From positions 12,971 to 76,970 of the forward strand of contig JBKBNY010000017.1 of NCBI GenBank assembly GCA_046295175.1: a stretch of DNA of 64,000 bases. Direction: 5' to 3'. Positions 24,950 to 35,000 of the stretch are shown piece after piece (the first letter of the stretch is position 1; every line of letters starts with the position of its first letter). The translations under genes were made by a program, and so were the position numbers. A model generated the notes under the pieces. That model ran no database searches and was not told the origin of the DNA. It was given only the letters and a program-made list of their open reading frames with translations. This DNA is from JALOLV01 sp046295175 (GTDB taxonomy: Bacteria > Bacteroidota > Bacteroidia > Cytophagales > Spirosomataceae).

Positions 24950-25165
24950 ATGGGTGTTCAAGAGGATAAAATAGCCGAAGTTTCAGACATTTTAGAACAA
25001 ATAGCTGAACTGAATAAAATCATCGAATTTCACCACCAAAATGGTAATTCAGGGTCATTGATGGTTGAGCAGTATGAGTTTCTTAAAAATGATTTTTTGC
25101 AAAAACTTAGTATCATCCTCAAAGAATTTAAAATCGAAGCCGAGTTGCATAATTTAGCTGCATAA
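24950..25165 (+). CDS. Small helical partner of the nucleotidyltransferase-like gene
   Basis: 71 residues, predicted as two helices (about 5-30 and 42-66) separated by an NGNSGS turn. Sequence unrecognised. The ATG at 24950 lies three bases after the stop of the upstream NTase-like gene. Two-helix partners of NTases are well known in MntA/HepT-type toxin-antitoxin pairs; here the HEPN R-x4-6-H motif is not evident, so it is not a typical HepT. Role open. Confidence 0.65.
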   Translation: MGVQEDKIAEVSDILEQIAELNKIIEFHHQNGNSGSLMVEQYEFLKNDFLQKLSIILKEFKIEAELHNLAA

Positions 25166-25294
25166 ATTATTTAGTTATTTTTGGAAGGAAATTTGATAGA
25201 GAATATCAAGTTTCCTTTTCTTTTTAGAGAATCGAAACTAATTCACGATACTTTTTCGTTAATCAATCACTACCAATAAAATACTTTTCTATCA

Positions 25295-25717
25295 ATGAAA
25301 AAACTGACCTTTTTCGCTGTTTTTACCCTTTTAATTGCAGCAAATACTTTTGCACAGACGGGAATTAAATTTGCTCATGGCACTTGGAAACAAGCCGTTC
25401 AGCAAGCCAAAAAAGAAAAAAAACTTATCTTTTTAGATGCTTATACAACTTGGTGTGGCCCGTGTAAAATGCTCCAAGCTAATGTTTTTCCAGATAAAGA
25501 ATTAGGAGATTTCTATAACCAGAATTTCATCAACGTAAAAATGGATATGGAATCGGCCGAAGGCGAAAGATTAGCGGCAATGTATCCACTCAGAGGTTAC
25601 CCAACATTATTTTTTATCGACCCAAATAACGGAAAAGTCGTTAAAGAATTATTGGGTTATCAAGAGATTAACGCTTTGTTAAAACAAGGAAAGCAAGTTG
25701 CAAAAAAGAAAGCGTAA
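25295..25717 (+). CDS. Periplasmic thioredoxin-family protein
   Basis: 140 residues with a signal peptide of about 20 residues (ending FAQT) and one thioredoxin-like domain. The active site is WCGPC (TTWCGPCKML, about residues 50-58) and the cis-Pro region is GYPTLFF. Full redox motif suggests a periplasmic disulfide oxidoreductase or reductase, DUF255/TlpA-like. No partner gene adjacent. Family call confident; redox direction unknown. Confidence 0.88.
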   Translation: MKKLTFFAVFTLLIAANTFAQTGIKFAHGTWKQAVQQAKKEKKLIFLDAYTTWCGPCKMLQANVFPDKELGDFYNQNFINVKMDMESAEGERLAAMYPLRGYPTLFFIDPNNGKVVKELLGYQEINALLKQGKQVAKKKA

Positions 25718-25822
25718 GATGTTAATCAGAATCGTTTTTTGTAATCGAGATTCTTGATTGAAATTAACAAATAAAAATAATTTTAGATTGTGAAATAACA
25801 TCGTTAAAAATAAGGATAGAAT

Positions 25823-25885
25823 CCGTGGCACGGCTTGAAACTTTAATGTTGAAAATCAGGCTATTATGGTTTAGCCATGTCACGG
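25823..25885. repeat. GTGGCACGG-type imperfect inverted repeat
   Basis: Arms CCGTGGCACGG (25823-25833) and CCATGTCACGG (25875-25885) pair over 11 bases with two mismatches. The left arm and following TTGAAAC-TTAATGTT resemble the element at 48165-48214, so the two may be copies of one dispersed repeat. Confidence 0.45.
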
Positions 25886-25923
25886 TTTTTAGGAAGATAT
25901 TCAATGCACTATAAGTTGAATAC

Positions 25924-25961
25924 AAAGAGCCACTAAATCTTAGATTTTAGTGGCTCTTTTT
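25924..25961. terminator. Intrinsic terminator
   Basis: Fourteen-base stem (25924-25937 with 25946-25959), followed by a T-run on the plus strand. Located 207 bases after the thioredoxin-like gene; presumably ends its transcript. Confidence 0.75.
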
Positions 25962-25964
25962 GTA

Positions 25965-25985
25965 AAACGGGTTTCCAACCCGTTT
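25965..25985. repeat. CGGGTT-N3-AACCCG hairpin, copy 2
   Basis: Stem AAACGGGTT / AACCCGTTT (nine perfect pairs) and loop TCC. Sits directly after a terminator. Confidence 0.65.
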
Positions 25986-26092
25986 CTGAGGTAGAATAAA
26001 ATTTGGTAAGAAGTTATATTTGTGATAATTATTGCGACTTTACCAAATTTTATTCTATTTTTGCTTACAAACTTCATTAACCTACGAAACAC

Positions 26093-27460
26093 ATGATTAC
26101 AACTTCAATTTTTGATTTATTCAAAATTGGACCTGGGCCGTCGAGTTCGCACACCATTGGACCCATGAAAGCCTCTTATGATTTTCTGCAACGAATCAAT
26201 CAGTTGCCAGCTAATCAAATTGCCGAAAGTCAATCAATTTTCATTCATCTTTATGGTTCATTGAGTGCTACTGGAAAAGGACACGGAACCGACCGAGCCG
26301 TGATTGCAGGTATCTTGGGTTGGCTACCCGATACTGTTGAACCCAATGAGTTCAATTCACTCCTAAAAGATGAGAACACTAATTATGAGGTCAAAGTTGG
26401 AGATAAGTTGATTTTGGTCAATGCTAAAACTGTAAAGTTTGAGAAGGGAAAATACGATTCTCCACACCCTAATACGCTTGTAATGAAGTTATTAGGTGCT
26501 GATAATAAAGTGATTGCTCAAGAAGAATACTATTCGGTTGGAGGTGGATTTATCCAACGAAAAGGTGAACTAATTGCTGATGTCAATGAAATAGAATTGC
26601 CTTTCCCTTACGAAAAAATGGACGAATTGAAAGACCATTTAAAGCGTTCAAAATTATCATTGACTGATGTAATGATTGCCAACGAAATGGTGATTTCGGG
26701 TTTGTCTAAAAAAGAAATTTACCAAAAAATTGATGATATTCTTGAATCAATGCACCGTGCAGTGAAGCGTGGGTTAAGATTTAAAGGAATTTTACCCGGA
26801 AATATCAAACTCCGTCGAAAAGCTCCAGTTTTGTACGAACAAGCCAAAAGCCACGCTTCGACCACCGATAGTTTTATGATATTTTTAAATGCTTACTGCA
26901 TGGCAGCATCCGAAGAAAATGCGGCAGGCAGCATCGTTGTTACGGCACCGACTTCGGGGGCATCTGGAGTGATTCCGGGGGTTACTTATTTGCTGCGAAA
27001 TCATTATCACTATGATAAACAACGTCTTAGAGAGGGAATGTTGGCAGCTGCAGCAGTTGGTTTTTTGATAAAACATAATGCCAGTATTTCGGGAGCCGAA
27101 ATGGGCTGTATGGGCGAAATCGGCTCGGCATCAGCAATGGCGGCAGCGATGTTGGCTTATTGTGCTGGGCATTCGATAGAGAAAGTAGAAGCGGCCGCCG
27201 AAATTGCGATTGAGCATCACCTCGGTATGACTTGCGACCCTATCGGTGGATACGTACAGATTCCGTGTATTGAGCGTAATGCAATGGGAGCAATCAAGGC
27301 CTATAATGCGTTTTTGTTGGCATCGTCGGGCAATACAGCTTATCAAAAAATCTCTTTAGATAGCGTTATTAAAGTAATGCGAGCTACTGGCCGTGATATG
27401 TCAAAGAAATACAAAGAAACTTCTCAGGCAGGTTTGGCTCTGAGCATGACTGAGTGTTAA
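26093..27460 (+). CDS. sdaA: L-serine ammonia-lyase, single-chain 4Fe-4S type
   Basis: 455 residues, normal for the SdaA/SdaB type. Converts L-serine to pyruvate and ammonia using an oxygen-sensitive 4Fe-4S cluster. N-terminal beta domain starts FDLFKIGPGPSSSHTIGP (signature), C-terminal alpha domain carries the cluster cysteines in MGCMGEIGSA, MTCDPIGG and IPCIERNA. Serine breakdown in the cytoplasm. Single gene between a terminator (25924) upstream and a strong terminator downstream. Very confident. Confidence 0.97.
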   Translation: MITTSIFDLFKIGPGPSSSHTIGPMKASYDFLQRINQLPANQIAESQSIFIHLYGSLSATGKGHGTDRAVIAGILGWLPDTVEPNEFNSLLKDENTNYEVKVGDKLILVNAKTVKFEKGKYDSPHPNTLVMKLLGADNKVIAQEEYYSVGGGFIQRKGELIADVNEIELPFPYEKMDELKDHLKRSKLSLTDVMIANEMVISGLSKKEIYQKIDDILESMHRAVKRGLRFKGILPGNIKLRRKAPVLYEQAKSHASTTDSFMIFLNAYCMAASEENAAGSIVVTAPTSGASGVIPGVTYLLRNHYHYDKQRLREGMLAAAAVGFLIKHNASISGAEMGCMGEIGSASAMAAAMLAYCAGHSIEKVEAAAEIAIEHHLGMTCDPIGGYVQIPCIERNAMGAIKAYNAFLLASSGNTAYQKISLDSVIKVMRATGRDMSKKYKETSQAGLALSMTEC

Positions 27461-27464
27461 AAAA

Positions 27465-27499
27465 TCAACTACGAAACTTTTGATGAGTTTCGTAGTTGA
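27465..27499. terminator. Terminator downstream of sdaA
   Basis: Fourteen-base perfect stem (27465-27478 with 27486-27499), seven-base loop, four bases after the sdaA stop. The A-run before the stem gives a T-run for the opposite strand, but a convergent gene starts at 27841 and ends at 27509, so it can serve both. Confidence 0.8.
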
Positions 27500-27508
27500 A
27501 AGCAAACT

Positions 27509-27841
27509 TTAGCAATTTACTCCAATCAAACCCATTGTGTTGCTTAGGGTTGTACCAGTGATGGTGTAATTTGCAACACATGAATTACCCGATTCGTAAA
27601 TAAAGCCTTGTGTGGCTGTGTTATCATTTCCCCAAACTACATCAGCATGAAGCCAAACGGTTGCTCCATTAGGTACACCGTAAGCACCTGGGTCAGCAGA
27701 GCCAGTTTGTCCTAAAGTAATATCTGGACCACTTTTTGTGCGTTGCATTTGACCGTTTTCACCGAGATAATTGAAAGAGATTTTTACTACGAATCCGCCT
27801 CCGTTGTGGAGCGTGAAACTTCCTACTGTTTGCATTGCCAT
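27509..27841 (-). CDS. Small beta-rich protein, unrecognised
   Basis: 110 residues from ATG 27841 (MAMQTVGSF); the longer upstream extension is rejected because it is AT-rich and lacks an ATG. No signal peptide. Predicted all-beta with repeated Gly/Asn turns: FTLHNGGGFVVKISFNYL, then DITLGQTGSADPGAYGVPNGATVWL and a Cys near each end of the last part. The layout recalls the small beta-sandwich domains of cytolysins or lectins, but I cannot name a family. Role unknown. Confidence 0.6.
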   Translation of the reverse strand: MAMQTVGSFTLHNGGGFVVKISFNYLGENGQMQRTKSGPDITLGQTGSADPGAYGVPNGATVWLHADVVWGNDNTATQGFIYESGNSCVANYTITGTTLSNTMGLIGVNC

Positions 27842-28013
27842 GGCTGTAAAGTTTAAAAGGTTTTTGAAAATGTTTTGTGTTCCTTTATTTGAACGATACA
27901 AAGTTCGGAAGATAACCAACGGCAGATAAGGGCTTTAGTACGTGATTCTTAAAATGCGTATTTGGACTTGCATGTGTAGGTATTTATATGTGATTGTATC
28001 CGCTTAATAATAA

Positions 28014-28047
28014 AATAGCGGAAAACCTGCTTCGATTTTCCGCTATT
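28014..28047. terminator. Terminator for the cytochrome c gene
   Basis: Twelve-base perfect stem AATAGCGGAAAA / TTTTCCGCTATT with ten-base loop, 26 bases after the cytochrome stop on the minus strand. Confidence 0.75.
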
Positions 28048-28072
28048 GTCTGGTGAAATATCAATTTTAAAA

Positions 28073-28531
28073 TCAATGAGGAGGTTCTTTTTGCTCTTGG
28101 TGGCACGAATAACAACTCATTGTAACTGGCTGACGAAAAGTTTTAAGGCTTGCCAAAATTTCTTTGTTCAGCTTGGCTGTCATGTCAAACATTTCACGTG
28201 TTTGATTGAAATGGCGTGGTTTTTCCGAAGAAAAATCATTCAAATCGTGGCAGAATTTACAAGTCACCCCTAATGCGTGTCCCCAGTTATTCATCACACT
28301 CAAAACCCCCTCAACGGATTTACCCTTTAAGGTTTTGATGTTTTTGAAAACCGAATCAGCAGGCATTTCTAATTTACCAGCGTATTTGACTTTGAGTTCA
28401 TCAATTTGCCTTTGGCGGTCGGCCATCATGGTGTCTTTGGCGATTGCTTTGGTGGTGTTTTTGGTATTGTTTAGTGTAACAAACGAACTAACTGCCACAA
28501 AAACAAAAAGGATTGGTACAAGAATCTTCAT
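28073..28531 (-). CDS. c-type cytochrome (reaction-centre cytochrome c-like)
   Basis: 152 residues. N-terminal signal peptide or anchor (about residues 2-20). Two heme-binding motifs, CKFCH (91-95) and CYSCH (140-144), so a di-heme periplasmic electron carrier. The segment MNNWGHALGVTCKFCHD resembles the photosynthetic reaction-centre cytochrome c family, a common domain in non-phototrophs too. Electron partners are not evident in neighbours. Confident cytochrome; specific role unknown. Confidence 0.88.
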   Translation of the reverse strand: MKILVPILFVFVAVSSFVTLNNTKNTTKAIAKDTMMADRQRQIDELKVKYAGKLEMPADSVFKNIKTLKGKSVEGVLSVMNNWGHALGVTCKFCHDLNDFSSEKPRHFNQTREMFDMTAKLNKEILASLKTFRQPVTMSCYSCHQEQKEPPH

Positions 28532-28594
28532 AGTATGAGGTTATTATTAACAGATGGGCTAATATAAATAAAATCTTAGAGTTTTTACCAAGTT

Positions 28595-29056
28595 TTAACC
28601 ATTGATTATTTTCTTGAATTGTTCTGGAATCCATTTTTCTACATGCAAGAAAACTTTATCGAGATGGTCAAAATCAGAATCTGTCGTTATTAATTTCAGA
28701 TTCAAAAACGAACCAGTTGCTGCAATCCATAGGTCATTTTTTCCCATGTTTCGTGGAGTATCAAAAATGTAAGTACCGAATTTTGGGTTCTTTCTTTGTG
28801 AATAAGAGTCTATTTCGGAGTAAGTTTCAATTAAATTATCATTTATTTCAACCAAAATACATTCATCAATGATGGCGTCCAAGACTTCCCATTTTTTTGA
28901 ACTCCAATTATTTTGAATCGAAATAGACTTTAGTTCGCCTAATGTAGCAACTGATAAGAAGATTTGTTTGTTTTCTGGATTTATTGTGCTTAAAATTCGA
29001 TTTTGATAGTCTCTTGCCAAATAGATTAGCACATTGGTATCAAAGAGTAAGTTCAT
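28595..29056 (-). CDS. PIN-domain toxin (VapC-type)
   Basis: 153 residues. Starts MNLLFDTNVLIYL with the first catalytic Asp (residue 6), then ELKSI (Glu41), GKNDLWIAAT (Asp108) and TTDSDFDHL (Asp126/128), all four PIN acidic positions present. Length slightly over typical 130-140. Predicted RNA cleaver. Its start overlaps the stop of the upstream antitoxin-like gene by four bases, the usual TA arrangement. Confidence 0.88.
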   Translation of the reverse strand: MNLLFDTNVLIYLARDYQNRILSTINPENKQIFLSVATLGELKSISIQNNWSSKKWEVLDAIIDECILVEINDNLIETYSEIDSYSQRKNPKFGTYIFDTPRNMGKNDLWIAATGSFLNLKLITTDSDFDHLDKVFLHVEKWIPEQFKKIING

Positions 29057-29280
29057 TTAGTGGAGTCTAATAACTGTATTGCGGCTTTACTTTCTTGTTC
29101 GTTTAAGAATGATTCTTTATCAATATTTGATAGTTTTTCGCTGATTTTGGCAGAATTCTTACGTGTTTTGATAACAAAATTGTTAATATCACCCAATCCT
29201 ACTATTTTATCAATAGAATAAGACTTATGCTTTTTAGGTGCATAACCAAAACTTGCTTGTTTGGTGATTGTTTTCCTCAT
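29053..29280 (-). CDS. Antitoxin of the PIN module
   Basis: 75 residues, basic N-terminus (KTITKQASFGYAPKKHKSY) then an acidic/helical C-terminal part (LSNIDKESFLNEQESKAAIQLLDS) that would wrap the toxin. No family with certainty; the position overlapping the VapC-type start defines it as antitoxin. Possibly autoregulating by its N-terminal part. Call rests on context. Confidence 0.75.
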   Translation of the reverse strand: MRKTITKQASFGYAPKKHKSYSIDKIVGLGDINNFVIKTRKNSAKISEKLSNIDKESFLNEQESKAAIQLLDSTK

Positions 29281-29312
29281 AAAAAATCGTTTGTGTAAAT
29301 ATAATAAACGTT

Positions 29313-30515
29313 TTAGAGTTTTTCTAAAAGTGCCATGTAAAATCCATCGAAGCCATCATTTGCGGGCGAAACACGTTTTTCGTCAATAAATTTCCACTGA
29401 TTTTGGCTTTCTTTCAAAAAACGTTGTACTTGTTCTTCACTTTCCGAAGGCAAAATACTGCAAGTCGCATAGACCATTTTACCGCCTTTTTTGAGGATTT
29501 GTGAATAATTCGATAAGATTTCGTACTGTGTTTTCTTAATATTTTCGATGAATTCGGGCTTCAATTTCCATTTTGCGTCTGGATTTCGCCTTAAAACCCC
29601 AAGTCCTGAGCAAGGCACATCGAGCAATAATCTATCTGCCGAATCTTTCATTCGTTTGATTGTTTTAGGCTCAATCAATCGGGTTTCAACATTCTGAACA
29701 TTATTTCGTTTTGCTCTACGTTTCAATTCTTGTAGCTTCCATTCTTCCACATCCATAGAAATAATCCTCCCTTTATTCTGCATCAATGCCGCCAAATGCA
29801 GCGTTTTGCCTCCTGCACCCGCACACGCATCCACGACTCTCATACCTGCATCAACATCTAAAAACGGAGCAATATACTGACTACCAGCATCTTGTACCTC
29901 AAAATTACCTTGTTTGAAAAGTTCGGTCGAGAATACATTCGTTCGTTTTTTCAGAATCAATGCTTCGGGCAAATATGCAACAGTTTCTGTTTCGATGCCC
30001 ATGGCTGATAGGTAATCCTGCAACTGATTTCGACTCATTTGCAGAGTGTTAGTCCTCAAAATAACGGGTGCTTGCTGGTTTAGGGCATGAAGTTCGACAT
30101 CCCAATTTTCGCCTAATTCTTTTGAACCAACTTCGTCTAACCAATCGGGGATTGATTCTCTAATTTTACGAATTTTTAACCCTTCTTCGTAGCTTTTAAG
30201 GATTTTAGAAGAATTAATTCCCTCAAACTCTGGCCACTTTGGCAACTCAATCTTGTTGATAATCAACCAATTAGCGAATATTGACCAGAAAAACCTCATC
30301 TCTGAACTTTCCCCTAAATTTCCTTCAATATTCAGCTTCCGCCACCAACGAACAATCTCATAAACATTTTCGGCAATAAATCCTCTATCTCTGGCTCCCC
30401 ATTTTTTATTTGATTTTAGAACGTATTCTATAACCTTGTCGGCTTGGCGATTTTCTTGAAAAATTTGTTGAAGAGCATAAATGACTGCCTCGACAAGCGA
30501 ACGGTGAAGTTTCAT
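29313..30515 (-). CDS. RsmB/RsmF-type rRNA m5C methyltransferase
   Basis: 400 residues from ATG 30515 (MKLHRSLVEAV); upstream extension to 30617 begins with a TTG and is AT-rich. N-terminal NusB-like helical domain (about 1-140), then SAM-dependent methyltransferase with VVDACAGAGGKT, catalytic Cys in PCSG (VPCSGLGVLRRNPDAKW) and second Cys in YATCSILPSE, the two-Cys m5C mechanism. Methylates cytosine in 16S rRNA or tRNA; which base is not deducible. Divergent from the DUF4369 gene with shared upstream region of about 100 bases. Confidence 0.92.
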   Translation of the reverse strand: MKLHRSLVEAVIYALQQIFQENRQADKVIEYVLKSNKKWGARDRGFIAENVYEIVRWWRKLNIEGNLGESSEMRFFWSIFANWLIINKIELPKWPEFEGINSSKILKSYEEGLKIRKIRESIPDWLDEVGSKELGENWDVELHALNQQAPVILRTNTLQMSRNQLQDYLSAMGIETETVAYLPEALILKKRTNVFSTELFKQGNFEVQDAGSQYIAPFLDVDAGMRVVDACAGAGGKTLHLAALMQNKGRIISMDVEEWKLQELKRRAKRNNVQNVETRLIEPKTIKRMKDSADRLLLDVPCSGLGVLRRNPDAKWKLKPEFIENIKKTQYEILSNYSQILKKGGKMVYATCSILPSESEEQVQRFLKESQNQWKFIDEKRVSPANDGFDGFYMALLEKL

Positions 30516-30573
30516 AAATATCTGCGATTCGGATTTGTCCGAAATAATTTGACAATTTTTAAATTTGTTGGTG

Positions 30574-30581
30574 CAAAAGTA
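30574..30581 (-). promoter_or_regulatory. -7 element for the methyltransferase gene
   Basis: Minus-strand TACTTTTG fits TAnnTTTG, 58 bases upstream of ATG 30515. A plus-strand TAAATTTG at 30560-30567 may serve the divergent gene at 30619. Confidence 0.4.
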
Positions 30582-30618
30582 CGTTATTTTGTAATCATAA
30601 CATTGTGAAACTTCCAAA

Positions 30619-31995
30619 ATGAAATATTCCAGTTTTTCGGTAAGCAGACTTTTTCTTTACTTTTTTTTGAGTTTTTTCGTCACTTTTGGAGCTTCGGCAC
30701 AATACCGAATTGAATTGAAAATCAAGGGTTTAACCTCAAAAGATAAATGCTATTTGGTTCATGCTTTTCGTGATGAAAAATCCTATATTTTTAAAGATAC
30801 AACCGATGCCGACGCCAGCGGAAATGTAGTTTTTGAAGGAAAAGAGAATCTTCCGCAAGGCTTGTACTCAATCGCCCAAGGGCAATCAAAACTATTTGAT
30901 TTTGTTGTGGCCGACCAAAAATTCACTATCGAAACCGATACTACAAATCTGGTTGGAAACATGAAAATCACTGGTTCAAAAGAAGCCGCTGATTTTGCCG
31001 AATTCATTAAAAAACGTATCGAAATCGTCAGAAATGCCAATAATTCTTCACCCCAAGAGCAACAAGCGGCTTACGATAAATCGGATGAATTAACCAAAAA
31101 TTACATCAAAAATCACCCAAACACATTTTCTGCAAATTTCTTAAAAGCAACTTTGAGTGTTGATATTCCGCAGTTGCCTGCCAATGCAACCCGCAAAGAC
31201 ACGGTTGCACTGACGGATTATTATTACAAACATTATTTTGATAATTTAGATTTGGGCGATGACCGACTTTTGCGTACGCCAATCATCGAAAATATGTTTG
31301 ATAATTTTTTAAATAATGTGTCTTACTACGAACCCGATACTATCATCAAATTGGCTGATAATCTGCTCATTAAGACCAAGCCGAAGTCAGATTTCAGGAA
31401 GTATCTTTTATTGAAATTTGGACAAAAATACATCATGCCCGACTTACTCGGTAGAGATAAAGTCTATATTCATATTGCCGAAAAATACATTTTAGCCGAG
31501 CCTGATTTATTTGATTCGGTTACGGTCAAAAACAATAAAGAGTTTGTTAAGGCAATGAAACCGCTTTTGCTCGGGAATGTGATTCCGAATATGCAACTGG
31601 CCGATACGCTCGATTTGTTTACGCCGCTACACCAAGTGCAGGCAAAATATACTTTGGTGATGATTTATGACCCTAAATGTGGGCATTGCCAAGAAACGAC
31701 TAAAAAATTGGTCGAAAATCAAGATAAATTATTGGCAAAAGGTGTGAAAGTATATTTGGCTTGTGGCGAAAGAAACAAAGAAGAATGGAAGAAATTTGTG
31801 AAAGAATATAAGACCCAAAAGTTTATCAATGTGTTTGATTCTCAGACGATTACAGATTTTAATAATACATTCAATGTCAAGACTTACCCTGCCATGTTTT
31901 TGGTAGATAAAGACAAAAAAATCTTATCGAATCGCAAGCTCGAAGTTGATGATTTTTTGAGAATGATTGAAGGCATCGAAAAGAATGTGAAGTAA
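30619..31995 (+). CDS. DUF4369/DUF5106-type thioredoxin-fold protein
   Basis: 458 residues. Signal peptide of about 27 residues (ending SAQY). N-terminal DUF4369 domain (about 30-130, YRIELKIKGL... and TGSKEAADFAEF), a helical middle part (DUF5106-like), and a C-terminal thioredoxin domain with CGHC (DPKCGHCQE, around residues 352-359) and a cis-Pro region TYPAMFLV. Typical of Bacteroidota periplasmic TlpA-like redox proteins; CGHC suggests disulfide exchange or a copper/cytochrome maturation role. No redox partner next to it. Confidence 0.85.
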   Translation: MKYSSFSVSRLFLYFFLSFFVTFGASAQYRIELKIKGLTSKDKCYLVHAFRDEKSYIFKDTTDADASGNVVFEGKENLPQGLYSIAQGQSKLFDFVVADQKFTIETDTTNLVGNMKITGSKEAADFAEFIKKRIEIVRNANNSSPQEQQAAYDKSDELTKNYIKNHPNTFSANFLKATLSVDIPQLPANATRKDTVALTDYYYKHYFDNLDLGDDRLLRTPIIENMFDNFLNNVSYYEPDTIIKLADNLLIKTKPKSDFRKYLLLKFGQKYIMPDLLGRDKVYIHIAEKYILAEPDLFDSVTVKNNKEFVKAMKPLLLGNVIPNMQLADTLDLFTPLHQVQAKYTLVMIYDPKCGHCQETTKKLVENQDKLLAKGVKVYLACGERNKEEWKKFVKEYKTQKFINVFDSQTITDFNNTFNVKTYPAMFLVDKDKKILSNRKLEVDDFLRMIEGIEKNVK

Positions 31996-32061
31996 TTTTG
32001 GTGTAGCACCTTTTGATATAAAATCATTGATAATTAGTTAAATTGATTCGGAATATTCGAA

Positions 32062-35000
32062 TCATTTGAAGAATTCGCCATTAGATTTATCTTGCCAAAA
32101 TTCTCTACTCCAAACCCTTTTAAAACGCCAATTTTTTTCAGCTAACGCAAATGGCAAATAGGCGTGGGGTTCTTTGGGACTGGTACTCTGAAAGTACAAA
32201 TTATCATCAGTCAGAATCAAAGATTCGTACGAGTCTTTATCTTTTACAGTAATATCTGCAAATGGTAACTCGTTGATATACAGCAAATTACGATTAATCA
32301 ACTCTTGTTGTAAACTCAAAATTTTGACAGATACCGGAGTTGCCAGCGGTTTAGGAATAAACTCACCATTTGAGACTTCGAGGGCAAATTCAAGGTATTT
32401 TTTCAATAGCTTTGGTCCCTCATTGGCAGCATCTTCGACCCTAAGTTGATTTGGTAAAATGCTACAAACAACATAAATCTTTTCTTTAGCCCTCGTAACC
32501 GCCACATTTAGCCTGTTTTCGCCGCCCTGCTGATTCAAACTTCCGAAATTCATCACCATTCGACCTTTCAAATCGGGAGCGTAGCCAATCGAAAAAATCA
32601 CGATGTCGAACTCATCGCCTTGTATGTTTTCGATGTTTTTTACACTGACATTCATTTTGCTATTTTGCAAAATGAGGCTCTCAATTAAATCAGCTTGCTT
32701 GTAGTTAAATGTTACAACACCAATCGTCTTTTCGGGCTGTTTGCGTTGTAAATCTTCTATGATTTCGGCTATTTTCTCAGCTTCGGTAAGATTTGAATTA
32801 TGCTCCCAAAATCCATTTACTTTTATGTAGTGAATAGCAGGTTGTTTTTTTGTAATTTCTTGATAATCAGGTAATAAAGACAAGGTTTGTTTATAGAAAT
32901 GAGTATTTGAGAAATCAATTAAATCTAAAGATTTGCTTCGATAATGGCCTCTCAATTGTACTTGCGGAAGATATTGAGATGCTAAATCGAGCAACGAATC
33001 AATCTCTAAAATTGGCTCGTCTTCTACGTCTTCTTCGTAACGAATTTGGTACAAATCATTGGGTTGGAGCTGTTTTGAATCACCCGCAATTACCACTTGC
33101 CGGCCTCGATAAATACTTGGAATGCCACTCTCGGCAAAGCATTGCGAGGCTTCATCAAAAATTACTAAATCAAAATTTGTTTCGAGATTAAACAAAGCCG
33201 AAACCGATTCAGGCGAAGCCATCCAGCAAGGAATCAGTTTAAAAAGCTCTTCGTTGTATTGTTCAATCACCTTCCGAACCGACCAAATTTTCCGTTTTTT
33301 GGTAACTTGATGATAGAGTTCTCGGTAACTGACAATATTTTGTAAACGATTGATTACAAGGTCTTTGTAGGTTTGTTCTCTTAGTTTTATTAGTAGAATT
33401 TCTTGGCTGAGTTCCTTTTTTTGCTTGATACAACTCTGCAATTCTTCTTCTAACTGACTGATTTTTAGCGTACTGACACCCCTCAAAATCGGATTACGTT
33501 CTTCAATTTCTTGAATCCAAGCCAATCTAACCGAATTTTGGAGAAGTTTAATCCAATCTTCGATGTTTTCGGCTTTAGGTTTCAGCAACTCCACCAGCTC
33601 AGTTTCTGATTTTGTGAACCCCTCAAAGAGTTCATCGCAAGCAATAAACAAATCAAAGTTTTGTTGTAAATCTTTGATTATGAGTTCTTTATCAAATTTC
33701 TGTTGCAGGATAGAGTTAATTTGCCAGTAACTTAGATAATTTTTACAATCAATTAAAAGCCCGTCGAATTCTTGAAACAAACCAACGAGTTCATCTTTCA
33801 ACTCTAACAATTCATCAATACTGCCGAGATTCGGTAGGGTAGAAGATTTTAAGAATTCTGATGAATGATAGATAGAGATTGCTTTACTTGCCGAAATATA
33901 ATTTTTTAGAGTCTGCTCGATAACCTCCCATTCTTCAGATTTATCAATCTCAATTCCTTTTTTTCTGAGGTTTTTTACCATCTTCTCGAAGATAATCCTA
34001 TTCTCAATCTTCTTTTTAAGTATTTGCAAATCAGTTTGTTGCAGGTTTAGTTTGTTATATTCTAAGATTTTAGAAATACTTTTTTTAGTCTTTGAGAATA
34101 GTTTCCATGTAAACCAGTTTATCGAATTATCGGATGCTGTAATTGCTTCTTCTAATTGTACTTTTACAAGTTCTAAATCTTGAGTTTCGATACTTTTTTC
34201 AAGCCCAAAGCTGGCATAAATTTGGCTTAAATTCTGATGTGATTTTTCTAATTCTTCGGTTTTAAATTGTTTTTTATTTAAAATTGAATATTTAAAAATT
34301 TCAAATATTTCTTTATTTTCAAAATAATTTGAAATTATGATTAAGTTTGTAAAGTCGAAATTTATATTTTTATCTATAAATATAGAATTATTGATATTGT
34401 CAGTAATTTCTGTATATATATTTATTTTGTTTGTAATTGAATATTCTGAATTAATAATAAATTTATTTAGAAATTTATTGATTTTTTTATGAATATCATC
34501 AATTGAGTTTATGTGGTTTTGAATTGCTTTTTGTTGAGTAAAATCCATTTTTACAAACGAAATTCGATTCTCCCAAAAATCGCTTGAAAGCTGTTTTTTT
34601 AGCAATTCGATGTACGCAAAATACTGCCTAAATTTTGCTTCTGTTTGGTTTAACTCGTTGATTTTAAATTGTTTGTGTAAGTTGTTTAGCTCAATGTTTG
34701 ATTCTTTGGGACTACAAGTTAGGTACAATTCTTTTACCGAAACTCCACAAATAGATTCATCAAAAAGGGCATTTTTAAACTCATGTAATTCTCTTGTAAT
34801 TTGGTCAATTCTTCGGCTGATTTGAGTAAAATTTCTCTCTAAAAAGATTGCATCCAGTCCTTGGTTTTGTTTTTTGTATTCGTCGATTCGGTCTATTTGA
34901 TTGGCAATTTTTAGAAAAAGCTCTTTACGGTCATTCTTGAAATCGTGGATTAGACCCACAAAATCTGACATTTGAGCTTGCTCTAATCTCTGGTAAACGG

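Larger units (their letters stand above)
25718..26092. other. 375-base interval before sdaA
   Basis: No gene. It holds an imperfect inverted repeat with CCGTGGCACGG / CCATGTCACGG arms (about 25823-25885), an intrinsic terminator (25924-25960), a CGGGTT-type hairpin (25965-25985), and matching 'AAATTTTATTCT'/'AGAATAAAATTT' arms around 25995-26056 that may overlap sdaA control. Confidence 0.55.

Noticed and set aside
24950..25165. HEPN (HepT-like) toxin
   Set aside because: The R-x4-6-H catalytic motif is not present, so a HEPN RNase call is not supported.
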